The notes: generated by a model not told the origin, from the sequence alone. A DNA stretch of 64,000 bases from Lantana camara (GCA_037501455.1 CM074855.1:57915001-57979000); one strand, 5' to 3'. Counted from the stretch's first letter, positions 48,801 to 60,150 are shown. Program-made: numbers and translations.

Positions 48801-49881
48801 TCCAAACGGGCTTAGAAAAATACGAGGCGAAGTTATCTAGCTTCCACTCTATGTTATGAGTCTAAAGTCACTTCCGGAATTTCAATCCAAATTATCGATC
48901 TCGAGTTACGCCTTCCGAAACCCAAGGTGCGCTAAAAGAAGTTAGGCCCTTAAGTCCCTAACAAATAAAACGATTCGAAAACCGTATCAAACGAACACAG
49001 AAACATAAAACGAATATAAAAACGCATTCATAACTTATATAAATCATACATATCACATAATCACAAAAGTTAGAATTAAAAACGGGCACAAACGGATTAA
49101 AACAGGGCACCTAAAGCATAAATGTTCAAATAATTCATATAAGGTTCATATAAATTTCAAGTATTTTGTCAAATAAATTCAAGAATATCGCATAAAGAAT
49201 AAAATAAACACATAATTTGTGTAATTAAATAATTTAAATACGCATTTAGCACTCTCGAACCACATACCTGTACGGTCGGATGAGCGGGATGTTACAGTTA
49301 GGGAGGGTTGTTTCTATTAATGTAATAGAATAGGGCTTCCATTAAATTCTATACCCTTATGTGAAATATCTTTCTTATGTGGTATATATGTTAGAACTAG
49401 CAATCATGGAGTGGCTCCCACAATTGCACATAAGATAGAATACCCATGATCAGCACATATTGGTATCATGCTAGGACATGTTATCTGCTAATTGCTTCTG
49501 TGATGCATTTTATGTGAAACAACCTACGGTATGAAACAACCTATCGTTTCTGTGAAGTCGTTTGTAAGCTTACGGTATGAATGCATGATTTATACTAAGT
49601 AGGTCTTATGTTCTCAACTATTGGAAACCGATTTGGTAGGGGCTAGTTCCGAATTATTGTACTGACCCGGCCACGGGTGTTACAGTAGCATTATTGTACT
49701 AACCCGGCCACGGGGGTTACAGTGGCATTATTGACCCGGCTACCGGAGTGATAGTAGTATTATTGTACTGACCCGGCCATGGGTGTTACAGTGGCATTAT
49801 TGACCCGGCTACGGGAGTGACAGTAGCATCATTGTTCTGACACCGGCTACGGGAGTGACAATAGCAATTCTGAACCCTCCT
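45883..49881 (+). repeat. G6 3' LTR head and segmental duplication copy 2
   Basis: G6 LTR head occupies 45883-47913 (TATA 46993-47000, donor 47084/47085). It is followed by G2 LTR tail 47914-49296 (donor 48512/48511 on minus), the G2 TSD GTTAG 49297-49301, CopB leader to about 49520, and then G9 from about 49545. Relative to copy 1, about 1.3 kb (39245-40585) is missing and replaced at 49521-49550 by filler in which GAAACAACCT appears twice. Confidence 0.87.
49653..49865 (+). repeat. G9 minisatellite, copy 2
   Basis: Same six units and same 213-bp length as 40690-40902, with a few substitutions. Unchanged copy number shows the block was duplicated recently relative to repeat turnover. Confidence 0.93.
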
Positions 49882-52056
49882 AATGGGGTCATAGTTAGGA
49901 CATGATCAAGTTAAGCCAATTAGGAACCGAAAGTTCACGAGCATAAACTTAAGTGTCTTCATATGTTCTGCTTATTATGTCACGTGCTGAAATGTCAGAA
50001 TAGCTATTTGAAAAGTATGATATTTCTTGAATGTGCTTGTGTTGAAGTATATATATTATAACGTGCTCAAATCCGATAGAGGGTCAGGGGACTGCTTACT
50101 GAGCAAGTGTCGCTCATACCACTCTAACAATTTTGCAGATTATCACTTAGAAGACTTTGGAGGAGCAGTTTTGGGCTGGTGATAGTCAAGTCTTCAAGTA
50201 GATTAGGGATTTCTATTTATGTTCTTATACTTTTTAGTAAATAGTTGGAATTATGTTATGTTGGACATACGATTTAAGAAGTGTAATAGTTAGGATTTCT
50301 CCGCTGTACTATTTTGAGGAATTGATTTATGTATTTTAGTTTGAACTTAGCCGCTCTGTTTATCGAGGCATAGTGTCCTTGAGTTTTTCGGGCTTAAGGG
50401 CACTGCCGTGTTGCAACCCGAAAATCGGGGCTTGACATTACGTGTTATGGATTTTCCTATATTCTCGTTTTTCATTTTCGTACTTGTTTGATATGTTAAC
50501 GCACCATATTTCATTTGTTGGGGACTCGAGGGCCTAACTAGTTTTAGCGTCTTGTGTTCCGAAATTTATATCTTGAGTTAGGGAATTCGGATTTGAATTC
50601 TGGAAGTGTCGCCGGACTTGTAACAGAATTTGGGATCTAAGGAATCTAACCTTGTATTTTTCGAAGCTTGTTTGATTCTCTAAATTTTGCCTGAACCGAG
50701 CCTCGCGCACAGATTCGCCACCATTCACCATTTTAATCGTATTTTACTCGTTTTTAATCCGTTTGACCCGTTTCTTGAACCTACTTCTACCTAACACCTA
50801 AACCTACCTATTCACTTGCTCTTTTTCCCTCATTTCAACAGCTCAAGGATCGAGATAGAGGAGAAAGGTGAAGAGAATAAAGATTTTCGTCACTATTCGC
50901 CCAAGGCCAAGTTCAAGCTCGTTCGACCTCCGTTCTTCATGAAATCGAAGAGGTAAGTGTACTTTCTTGTTGTCTACACCTTGGCACATCTTTTAAGCCT
51001 TGAATCTCTGATTTTGAGCATGATTTGGGTGGGTTTTAAGCTTGAGCATGAATAGTTACATGTTTGAAGGAATTTGCTGATTTCTTGCTCGTTTTTGCTT
51101 CGATTCTTGATCCGTGAAGTGCTATGTGCTCCTTGTTGTATCCTTGATCCATTTCTTGCCTCGTATTTGATGTTTATGTCAAATTTGAAGCTCCACAATT
51201 GATAAAACCTTGAGTTTTTGAAGCTTTTGTGATTGAATATTGAAGTCTTTGCTTTGCCTGTTTGTTGTGTGCTGCATGTGGCGTTTCTTGCTGAGTTTTC
51301 TTGCCCTAATTGATGTGTTGCTGCTTTGAACTACTACGTGTTTCCCCTACTCTTCTCCCCTGCTGCGCACGCTTCTGTTGCTGCTTGAGCTCGAGAAGAA
51401 GAAGGCCAACACGGTCGTGTCCGAGTTGTTTGAAAAATGGACATGGCCGTGTGCATGTGTTCTTTGTGTGTTATATGTAAATATGTAATATATATATAAA
51501 TATGTGTGGTGCATGTTTATATATATATATTCTGTGTGTGGCTGAAATATATAAATATAAGAAATATATTATATATTATGAATTAAATATTAAATTATTT
51601 AATATGAATTTTATGTATTTTAACTTGAATATTTTAAATGTTATGATCTCAAGAAATTGGAACTTGCATACTTGGCTTTCGTGCTTCGTTTTGTTGCTTT
51701 CTCATGCCTTCCGTCTATTTGTTTATGACTTATATACTTAGTTAACATGTTATGCTTTGATTCTTGGCTCGTTCTTGTAATTTGGCTCTTGAATATGTGC
51801 ATGAACTTGAATGTGCTAACTTTTGTTATTTCATTTGAATCACTTGCATTCATATGCATTTGACGACCGTCTAATTGGTTCATTTTGAGTCTAAGTTTGT
51901 CTTTCGATCTTTGTTTTACTCTTAGGTTCGTTCCGTGGTTGAAGAGGTGGTCTATTAGAAGGGTTTGAGTTTGTTTCGTCGGTTTGGTCGGCAAGGTGAG
52001 GTTTCTTTCTTTTAGTTATTACGACCTACAACCCTAAATGTGATTTAAGCCCGCAT

Positions 52057-52059
<3 letters not shown>

Positions 52060-52094
<35 letters not shown>
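52060..52094. repeat. (TA)n microsatellite in G8
   Basis: An uninterrupted alternating TA run of about 17 units, in the same LTR zone as the TA run in G5. Confidence 0.95.
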
Positions 52095-52096
<2 letters not shown>

Positions 52097-53309
52097 TACG
52101 TGTTTGATATGTATTTTGTGGGAATTGACCCTTTTGTTATAAAACGGTTGAAAACGCTTTTATGTATAAGTAAGCTATATTTTCATTCCTTTGTTTTGAA
52201 AAGGGTTGGCGTGTGTGTGTGATATGTTCTAGCGAGAATTGGCTTTGAAAGATAAGTCTTTGTATAAGCGTGATAAGTGTGCGTAACTTTCATATTGGGC
52301 CTCGGAGTTTTGTACAAAGAAGCCCCGGGACTGCGTCGAGCCGTTGGGTCACTCCGGAGTATGGACTCCACTTCGATAGGATCAACCCGAAACCCACTAA
52401 GAGGTTAGTGGCGGACGGAGTCCTTGGGTGTGAGTGTCATGAAACTCACGACCCTGACATATAAGCGTGATGGATGGGAAGGGTGGTCACCCTTCCATCC
52501 CCTGGAGAAGAGGTATGTGCGTGTTTGCTTTATGCCTTCGTTTGTGTTAAGTTTCGAGTTTTGACTTGTGAAGGAGGTTGGTTGGTCTACACTCGTACTC
52601 GCCGAGTGGTGTGTGTTTTGTTTCCGTCTAGGATTCGTGAAACGGGAGTGGATGTATAAATCCTAAAATTGGTCGATGGCCTTCGGCCCTAAACCTTTTC
52701 TATATATATATTATCACGTGTTAAAATGTTTTGGATTGCAAAAACCACGCCCGGTTCATGAATCCTCTAAATTTTGTATATTCTCTGCTCTGTATTTGCG
52801 TACGGGTGCGTGTGTTAGCCCCCTCACCAGTCTTTAGGGCTGACCCCTATTCAAATTTTCTTCCTCCTCCTTTTCTTCTTGAGTTTTCAGGTGTAGGTCT
52901 TTGGTTCGTGCTAGGCGGTGGTCTTTTACTTTGAGTCGTTCGAGTTTGATAGTGGAGTCTTTTGCATTCTTGCATCTTTACTTTCTCGTTTTGGTACTAT
53001 GTATAAGCTTTGTATGATTTATGATTCGGATCCTGAGCTTATGTTGTATGTTTCCTTTGGTATTGGATAGGCATATTGTATACTTTGTGTTCACGTTAGC
53101 ATGTATGTTTGTATTTTCTGATTCCTGGTTGCTTCCGCATTCGATTTTTTTTGGTTATGCGCACTCTGTTTCAGGGTCTGGACCGCCTAGCTAGTGTGTG
53201 TGTGTTTGTTTATCACCCGTTCGTTGTAACTTGATGCGTGTGCAGAGTCTCTATTTCGTTGCACGTGTCGGGTTATAGTACGTGGGATGTGGTGCTCCGG
53301 GGTGCTACA

Positions 53310-54036
53310 GCATTAATCAAGACAATTAAAAATGGATAACTGTACATGTTGGTGAGGTCAAAGCCGACCAACTCTCTGGTTAATTCGAAAATCCCTAAAT
53401 AAAATATTGAGTAACTTTCGAATAAATAGGTATTCTATTACGGTATTAAAATTCCTAGCATTCCATCAATAGGATTTAAGAGTTAGTAGATAAGCTAATT
53501 GCTAACTCACGAGTTGTAGGGTAATTAGTGCAGCCTATTAAATCTTAGTTTTTTGATTGATCACCTTACGTGATTGATATTTCTTGATCATTTTGGAATG
53601 AGCGATGTCGCACGAGTTGTGGGTCGTTCTTGACTAAGTTTGATTGAGATCTTATGATTGATGGGTCCTACTCAACACTGAAGTAGATATGGATGTCTAA
53701 CTAGTCGTGGGTCCATGATTGAAAGATCAGTGATGCAAGAACATTACTAGGAATTCCTTGGAGATGGAATTAGCAATTTCGTACCTGCCTAAAGATTCTT
53801 AGACCTTTGGATGTCTCACGAGTCATGGGTCCAAAACTAAGAATGCTTGGGATCCTAGTACCTACTGAGAAAACAAGTTTCTTTTAAGGTCGTTTGGGAT
53901 TTGTAGACCTTCTAAAAATAGTGGGAGCCACAGATGACAAAAGACCTAATCCTATGTGTTACGTTATTAGTCAATATGCTTACATTTTCTCTGCTTAGCA
54001 TTTAGGTTGTAGTTTTGTGATTTTCTACACGTAGAA
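53310..54036 (+). mobile_element. CopB leader fragment 3
   Basis: It matches the reverse complement of the CopA leader at about 3390-4115, including the spaced CACGAGT..GGGTC repeat units at about 53508, 53610, 53702 and 53818 that mirror the CopA motif. It starts with GCATT, the G8 TSD, and runs into the CopB gag start. Confidence 0.88.
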
Positions 54037-55626
54037 ATGCGACCCATTAGTATCCATCCTTTAGTCAAACAAGTTGACTAAAGTCCTAACCACTCTGATT
54101 GGCTTCAAATCTTAAAATCGGTTTTAAGATTCCAAAAGAGAAAATTGTTCTCTATAAGGCGAATTTTTCCACCTATTGTGAAAATTCGACCTAGGCCTAA
54201 AGAGAAGCAATTGAGAAGTGAAAGGAAATTCTCCAAACACTTAAGAGCGATTGTATTCCCTCATAAATGTGTTACAAAGTATAACACATTATAGGAACAC
54301 TTAAGAGCAATTGTACTCTCTTACGAACATGTTACAAAGTATATGTAGCGCCCCCACTTTACTGGTAGAGAGCAATGCCCCAACCCCCTCACTGAAGCAC
54401 CCCTCAAGTAATGGTGTGAGCCATCACTCAAGAAATACCCCAGCGAACGGCGATGACCATTAACGATTAACAATAATAGTGTTTAACTATGTGGCTTATG
54501 CAGCGGAAAATCAGAGTATTTTAAAACTTTTCAAAACATGTGTGTGATGGCATATAAACAAGCAAGTAGTGATCGTTAAGCAGAAGAGACTATTAACATT
54601 ACTATATCAATTGAACATTATCACGAGAGCATATGATAGCAATTGTAGCAGTATCCAAGTAGCAGAATGATTATTACAAAAGCATTAAAGCAATGTATTA
54701 ATGCAGCCATATAACATATGTAGGACACAAAATAGATTAATAAAGTAAAGTCCTGACTCAAACAAAATGAACACTCTAGAGCTTCAAGATACCTCTAGAC
54801 TACGGCAGCAAGACCTAAAGCCATGAGGCCAGAAAACAGGTAGAGGTATTAGTCAAAGTGACTAAGTGAGGGATATCTTTAAAAGAAAGTACTTGAAGTA
54901 AACGTTTGGAGTAAAGTTCACAAGGTAAAACCTTTAATGCTTAGCTTTAATGAAGAACTTAAGAATAAGTTCAAGTGATAAAACCCTTTAATGCAATGCT
55001 ATAAGAAATGAGAGTTTTCAAAACACTTCCATGGATGCTGTCACACGCGCACACATATGCTATGATTTGGTTCATATGATTTTCATAAAACGGGATAAGG
55101 GTAGGGAACAACTTTGCAAGATATGAACCAACTTTATGAAAACATTGATGCCCATAAGCTAGGCTTCTCCATCCTTAGTCCAGAAAACATGACCATTAAT
55201 AGGGTGTCGGACTGAGATCAACAAGACCCTAACACATACACACATGCACCATCCTCCACCAAGTTTCACTTCGGGGAGCAACCCCTAGGTGACCATTAAC
55301 CATTGATTTGGGAATAGATTTACGGCCCATTCCCGATAATTGTCCTGACTTAACTAAACCTCCTGATTAAAGTCGGTGTCAATCGCCTAATGTGGCGGCC
55401 GGTATTAGTGATGTCGTTGGCGCTCACCTCCCGAGCATCACCTCTACACATAACCGCCAGGAGCATACCATTAACCATTGATTGTTTGCACCATTAATGA
55501 CATCCAAAATAAATCCAAATGTATGACCTATTGAAGATATGCATTGAACCATTGAACCATCGATGCAATACTTTGAAAACATGAACCATTGATGCACTAC
55601 TTTGAAAACATGAACCATTGATGCAC

Positions 55627-56816
55627 TGTAACAGCCCGAAAACCCGCCGTTCGATATTGTCCGCTTTGGATGGGAACCAGACCCCGAAGGGAACCACCCT
55701 CACGGTTTTGTTTCTCCCAGGTGGGAACCAGACCCCGAAGGGAACCACCCAGGAAAAGGCCTCTACAAGGGTAGGGGGATCCACCACTTTATAAAGTGGC
55801 TTCAAGCCCACCTCCAATCCGATGTGGGACAAAGCACCTTTGGCTATTACAGTCCACCCCCCTTAAGAGGGCCCAGCGTCCTCGCTGGCACACCGAATCC
55901 GGGTCCCCGGCTCTGATACCATTTGTAACAGCCCGAAAACCCGCCGTTCGATATTGTCCGCTTTGGATGGGAACCAGACCCCGAAGGGAACCACCCTCAC
56001 GGTTTTGTTTCTCCCAAGTGGGAACCAGACCCCGAAGGGAACCACCCAGGAAAAGGCCTCTACAAGGGGAGAGGGATCCACCACTTTATAAAGTGGCTTC
56101 AAGCCCACCTCCAATCCGATGTGGGACAAAGCACCTTTGGCTATTACAGTCCATCCCCCTTAAGAGGGCCCAGCGTCCTCGCTGGCACACCGAATCCGGG
56201 TCCCCGGCTCTGATACCATTTGTAACAGCCCGAAAACCCGCCGTTCGATATTGTCCGCTTTGGATGGGAACCAGACCCCGAAGGGAACCCCATTTGTAAC
56301 AGCCCGAAAACCCGCCGTTCGATATTGTCCGCTTTGGATGGGAACCAGACCCCGAAGGGAACCACCCTCACGGTTTTGTTTCTCCCAGGTGGGAACCAGA
56401 CCCCGAAGGGAACCACCCAGGAAAAGGCCTCTACAAGGGGAGGGGGATCCACCACTTTATAAAGTGGCTTCAAGCCCACCTCCAATCCGATGTGGGACAA
56501 AGCACCTTTGGCTATTACAGTCCACCCCCCTTAAGAGGGCCCAGCGTCCTCGCTGGCACACCGAATCCGGGTCCCCGGCTCTGATACCATTTGTAACAGC
56601 CCGAAAACCCACCGTTCGATATTGTCCGCTTTGGATGGGAACTAGACCCCGAAGGGAACCACCCTCACGGTTTTGTTTCTCCCAGGTGGGAACCAGACCC
56701 CGAAGGGAACCACCCAGGAAAAGGCCTCTACAAGGGGAGGGGGATCCACCACTTTATAAAGTGGCTTCAAGCCCACCTCCAATCCGATGTGGGACAAAGC
56801 ACCTTTGGCTATTACA
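55627..56816 (-). mobile_element. Tandem TRIM element array: five LTRs, four internal parts
   Basis: LTRs of 225 bp lie at 55627-55851, 55924-56148, 56295-56519 and 56592-56816, plus a truncated one at 56221-56290. Between full units lie 72-bp internal regions that, on minus, begin with PBS TGGTATCAGAGCC (2 nt from the LTR) and end with PPT TTAAGGGGGGTGGAC. A single perfect TSD TGCAC flanks the whole array (55622-55626, 56817-56821). The ATTGTCCGCTTTGG and CCAATCCGATGTGGGA motifs are typical of a widespread plant TRIM group. TRIMs encode nothing; the repeated open frames over the array (for example 55796-56299 and 56251-56829) are artefacts. Confidence 0.95.
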
Positions 56817-58306
56817 TGCACTACTTTGAAAACATTGAACTATTGATGCATTACTTTGAAAACATGTTCCTTTGATCATTGAATAACGAATAAGATTGGA
56901 TTCTTCGAAGAATCATCCCTATAAAGGGTATTTCAAAACAAGAATGGTAAAGCACTAGGCTTTGAGTGTCAAAACAATTGAATCTTTAAGTATTCATGGT
57001 TCCAGTTGAAAACACTTTTAACCTCACCTATTAGTAACAGTAGGTAGGATAGATTATGCAATGCCCTGGGGATTCCAGTGCTTAACCTTAACTCTTGTAA
57101 GTGTGTACTAAGGTGAGCTTAAGAACTAAGACATACTTCTATAACGATGCACATAAACATATAAAACAAGTACAAAACATGTAATAACAAGAGAGTAATC
57201 CCATTTAAGGTATTAGAGAAGGATAACACACAAAGGAATCCTTAAAGTGAGTCATCATTAACGTGGGACTATGATCTTACTATAATCGATTAAGAATTAA
57301 TCAAATTATGAATCCTAAATGTATACCTTAAGGTTATAAAACAAGTCCATGAAAGAAACACATTTTGAAAAGATATTTTAGACCCCATGTTTAGAAAACC
57401 TAGGTTCAAACATCTAAGATCAAAGCTCAAGTTTTATTTCATTTTACTATTCAAAAGTACTATTCACAATTACTATTCTAGGATTACTATTCATAGGTTA
57501 CTATTCATTTATCAGGTCAAAGGGTTGGGTCAAACCCTTACTACACACCCATACCATGCACGTACACACACACACATGGGGCATGTACACATACACACAC
57601 CCTAATTCAATTACGATCTTGATTATAACCTATAGTTCAAGTTGATGTTATTATAAGCAAGTGTTATCTAGGTTAAAGGCATAAACTATGGTTAAGTAGT
57701 CTAATTAAAGCATAAAATCAAGTTATGAAACACTATTCTATCTTTGGTCATAACATGTGACACTATTCAAGTGTATAACATATGATCAAGTACTATTCCA
57801 TTAATCCATATCATATCATAAGCTCAAGTCATAATATATGAGTCATGTAACATTGTAACAATGTAATAACATATCATAGACATAAGTCATAGCATATCAA
57901 GACCATTAATCATGTAACATTCATCAATTGAGACCACATAGTAACATGTAACAAGCTATGATATAATTGATCATAGGTTACTATTCCATTCCCTAACATG
58001 CTTGAACATAATTAAAATATCATAAACATGCATCAATAATCATCATATAGAAGTTCCATAACATGATTGTACCACATACTAAAGCAATTCATAACATTTC
58101 ATAGCATACACTAAACAATTAAATCATAATTCACTATTAACAAACATATCATAAAAACTATATAATAAAAGCATAAAATAAAATCCTATATGTCTTAGAG
58201 AAGACCCTAAGACCCAACCTAAACATAATATAAACATACCAAAATATAAAAACATAAACTAAACTAAAACATAACATAAAATATTATAACATCTAACCTA
58301 CCAATT

Positions 58307-58327
58307 GGGGGGGGGGGGGGGGGGGGG
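58307..58327. repeat. 21-nt G homopolymer
   Basis: An unbroken run of 21 G on plus, followed by AGGGAAG. On minus it is a C tract immediately upstream of the G10 donor. Length may be inaccurate in the assembly. Confidence 0.85.
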
Positions 58328-59999
58328 AGGGAAGCCTCACGGCAAAGTGGGGGAGGAGAGGGAGAGAAAGGGTGTTGTTAACACAACTTTGAGCAAGGAA
58401 TGTGGTGCCTCTTGCCCTCTATTTATAGTTTGAGATAAGCCCCTCACATTGGAAATAAAGTTAAGGTAAGGGTATGAGAGCAAAACTTGATGTCTTCTCT
58501 TGGAAGTTTTAGGACTCTTGAAACTAAAATGGGGCTGCTGGGGGGTATTTTGGTCTTTTCACTATCAAAGTTCGAGGATAATTAGCTGGAAGTTTTCTCA
58601 TTCCATTGGCACAAAAATTAGCTTCGAAACGCATATTCATACGTCGAAATCGGATTTACGGTTTAAAAGATATATTCATTATAGTGAATAAAAGTTTTGA
58701 GCCCGAAACTCAACACGAGTGAAAAACGAATTTCGAGAATGATTTTCAAGTCCGGATTGTTTCCAAAATTCAAGAAATAAATTGAGAAGCGTTTTGAATC
58801 CAATATCGACTATAAAACGATTTACCGATAGAAAGTTGAAAATGTAGAATGAATAGTGAATTTTCTCGTACAAACGTGCGTTTCAAAATTTCGAGCTAGG
58901 ATTTGAATCAAGAGTTGTAAAACATCTCAAAAATCTTGAAATAACTCAAGTATTGCAAATCCAAAGAGAAAATATTTTCCGAATGAAAATCGTTCGCAGT
59001 AGGAATAGTGAACTAGGGTTTTTCGTAAACATTTTCAATAAAACGAAGTTCAGAATAGATTTTCAAGCCAAGAATGATTTCAATAGACTCGTCTCAACTC
59101 AAGGATCAATTTGACTGTAAACTCGGGTAGGAAAATATATCCGAATCAAAAACTCATTTTTAGATGAATAGTAACTTTGGTCGGTAAGTTCCCAAAATGC
59201 CCTTATGATTCAAGAAAGGCTTTCGAAGCTTGGAAAATAAGTTCAAAGCATAGGAAAACATGTGATATGAACCTCTAGGGTTCAATTGAAGTATTGGGCA
59301 ATATAGGCTTGAGAAATGAATAGTAAACTGTATCGAAGGTAAAGAATTCCCCCTTAAAACATATCAGATCACATATGAGCACAAAGTTCATGTAAGAATG
59401 CAATGCATGAAAGTTTATAAACTTGGATCACGGTCTATAAACGCCTTACCAATGCCCTTAGTTTACCATTTTCATCCAGGCCCTGTTTTGGGTTGTTACA
59501 GTACACCACATTAAAAGGAATTGTTTCGTACTTGTATGAAGGAATACTTGTGTAACGTGGGCTAAAAGTCCTCACTGAGAAGGACCTTGCAGCCATGCAA
59601 TATACTAAGAAACGAGTTCTTAGTCCACAGATTGCTTAAATTGCTTCTATCATCGTTTTAGACCCTTTTGCTCAATCTTAGGTGATGCTATTGTAGCATA
59701 GTTGATGAAATTAGTTGATAACTTAAGAGAGCATACTTATGAAAGACTAAAAGGTAATGATGAATCAGACTTTAACTTCCCTTGTAACACCCCAAACGGA
59801 GGATGCCACATCCCCCGCACTAAGACCCAGACCCGGTCACGAAATGGAAAGTCCATGCCCGAATCTGAATCATAGCGAACGGGAGACCAACTCAAACACT
59901 AGGCTAGGCGGATTTAACTTGACAAACTCAGAGTGCGGAAGCAATTAAAACCAACGACAATAGATAGCGCAAGCATTTAAAACAAAACATGCAAAGTAA

Positions 60000-60150
60000 G
60001 TGACGGGTTCAACTAGCAGAAATACCTAGTCCCGAATATCAACATACATAACAGGTGATGGGTCCAACTAGCATAGATACCTAATCCCGAATATCAACAT
60101 ACATAACAGGTGACGGGTTCAACTAGCATAGATACCTAATCCGGAATCAA
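60000..60150. repeat. 55-bp tandem repeat, 2.7 units, in G11
   Basis: Units start GTGACGGGTTCAACTAGC and end ACATAACAG at 60000-60054, 60055-60109 and a partial unit 60110-60150. Only one copy exists in G5 (about 15865). Confidence 0.9.

Larger units (their letters stand above)
39478..50437 (+). repeat. G9 LTR, duplicated and interrupted
   Basis: It starts TGTGAAACCCCG, ends CGGGGCTTGACA, and has a perfect TTACG TSD (39473-39477 and 50438-50442) inside G8. The left part 39478-40920 and right part about 49545-50437 overlap by about 335 bp of shared sequence. Between them lies G6 material. It has a donor TTTAAG|GTAAGT at 40455/40456 and an acceptor TTTTGCAG at 50138. No PBS or PPT is adjacent, so the original insertion was a solo LTR or became one. 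Confidence 0.86.
39249..53309 (+). repeat. G8 solo LTR, split by G9
   Basis: It starts TGTAACATCTCGCTCG, ends GGGGTGCTACA, and has a perfect GCATT TSD (39244-39248 and 53310-53314). The two parts, 39249-39477 and 50443-53309, make about 3.1 kb. Its start resembles the G2 LTR start. Landmarks in the right part: donor GAAGAG|GTAAGT at 50952/50953, palindromes at 51409-51452, conserved box at 51863-51891, acceptor CTCTTAG at 51925, GC block about 52295-52510, second acceptor GAGTTTTCAG at 52890, and terminal signature about 53180-53309. Open frames here are short and coincide with these landmarks. Confidence 0.92.
54344..59500 (-). repeat. G10 solo LTR with nested TRIM array
   Basis: The plus strand runs TGTAGCGCCCCC to TTGTTACA, flanked by GTATA (54339-54343) and GTACA (59501-59505), a TSD with one mismatch. 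Length is about 3.96 kb without the TRIM array. On minus: TATAAATA at 58427-58420, donor CCAATTG|GTAGG at 58302/58301, acceptor GGCTTTAG at 54815, and the terminal signature with CGCCGTTCGCT at about 54434-54444. The CACTTAGTCACTTTGACTA block before its acceptor is shared with G6. No coding frame is supported; those at 57387-57605 and 58500-58873 have no domain. Confidence 0.88.
54037..59782 (+). pseudogene. gag: CopB copia gag pseudogene, split by G10
   Basis: ATG at 54037 is in the same context as the CopA gag start. Segment 54037-54343 retains recognisable N-terminal gag (a SDWL-like motif followed by an ILKSVL-like stretch) but with stops and shifts. After G10 it resumes at 59501-59782 with a TLKxI motif and a LTEK motif matching CopA gag residues about 115-145. 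The sequence ends at the G11 insertion. It is much more decayed than CopA, agreeing with its place as the oldest layer. A piece equivalent to CopA gag residues about 60-110 is largely lost or scrambled. Confidence 0.8.

Noticed and set aside
55796..56829. Repeated protein of 60-100 residue units
   Set aside because: The frames follow the TRIM tandem array and its PBS/PPT exactly; they are repeats of non-coding DNA.
60000..60150. tRNA-like internal promoter (GGTTCAAC as B box) in the 55-bp repeats
   Set aside because: No matching A box at the right distance and no cloverleaf could be drawn.
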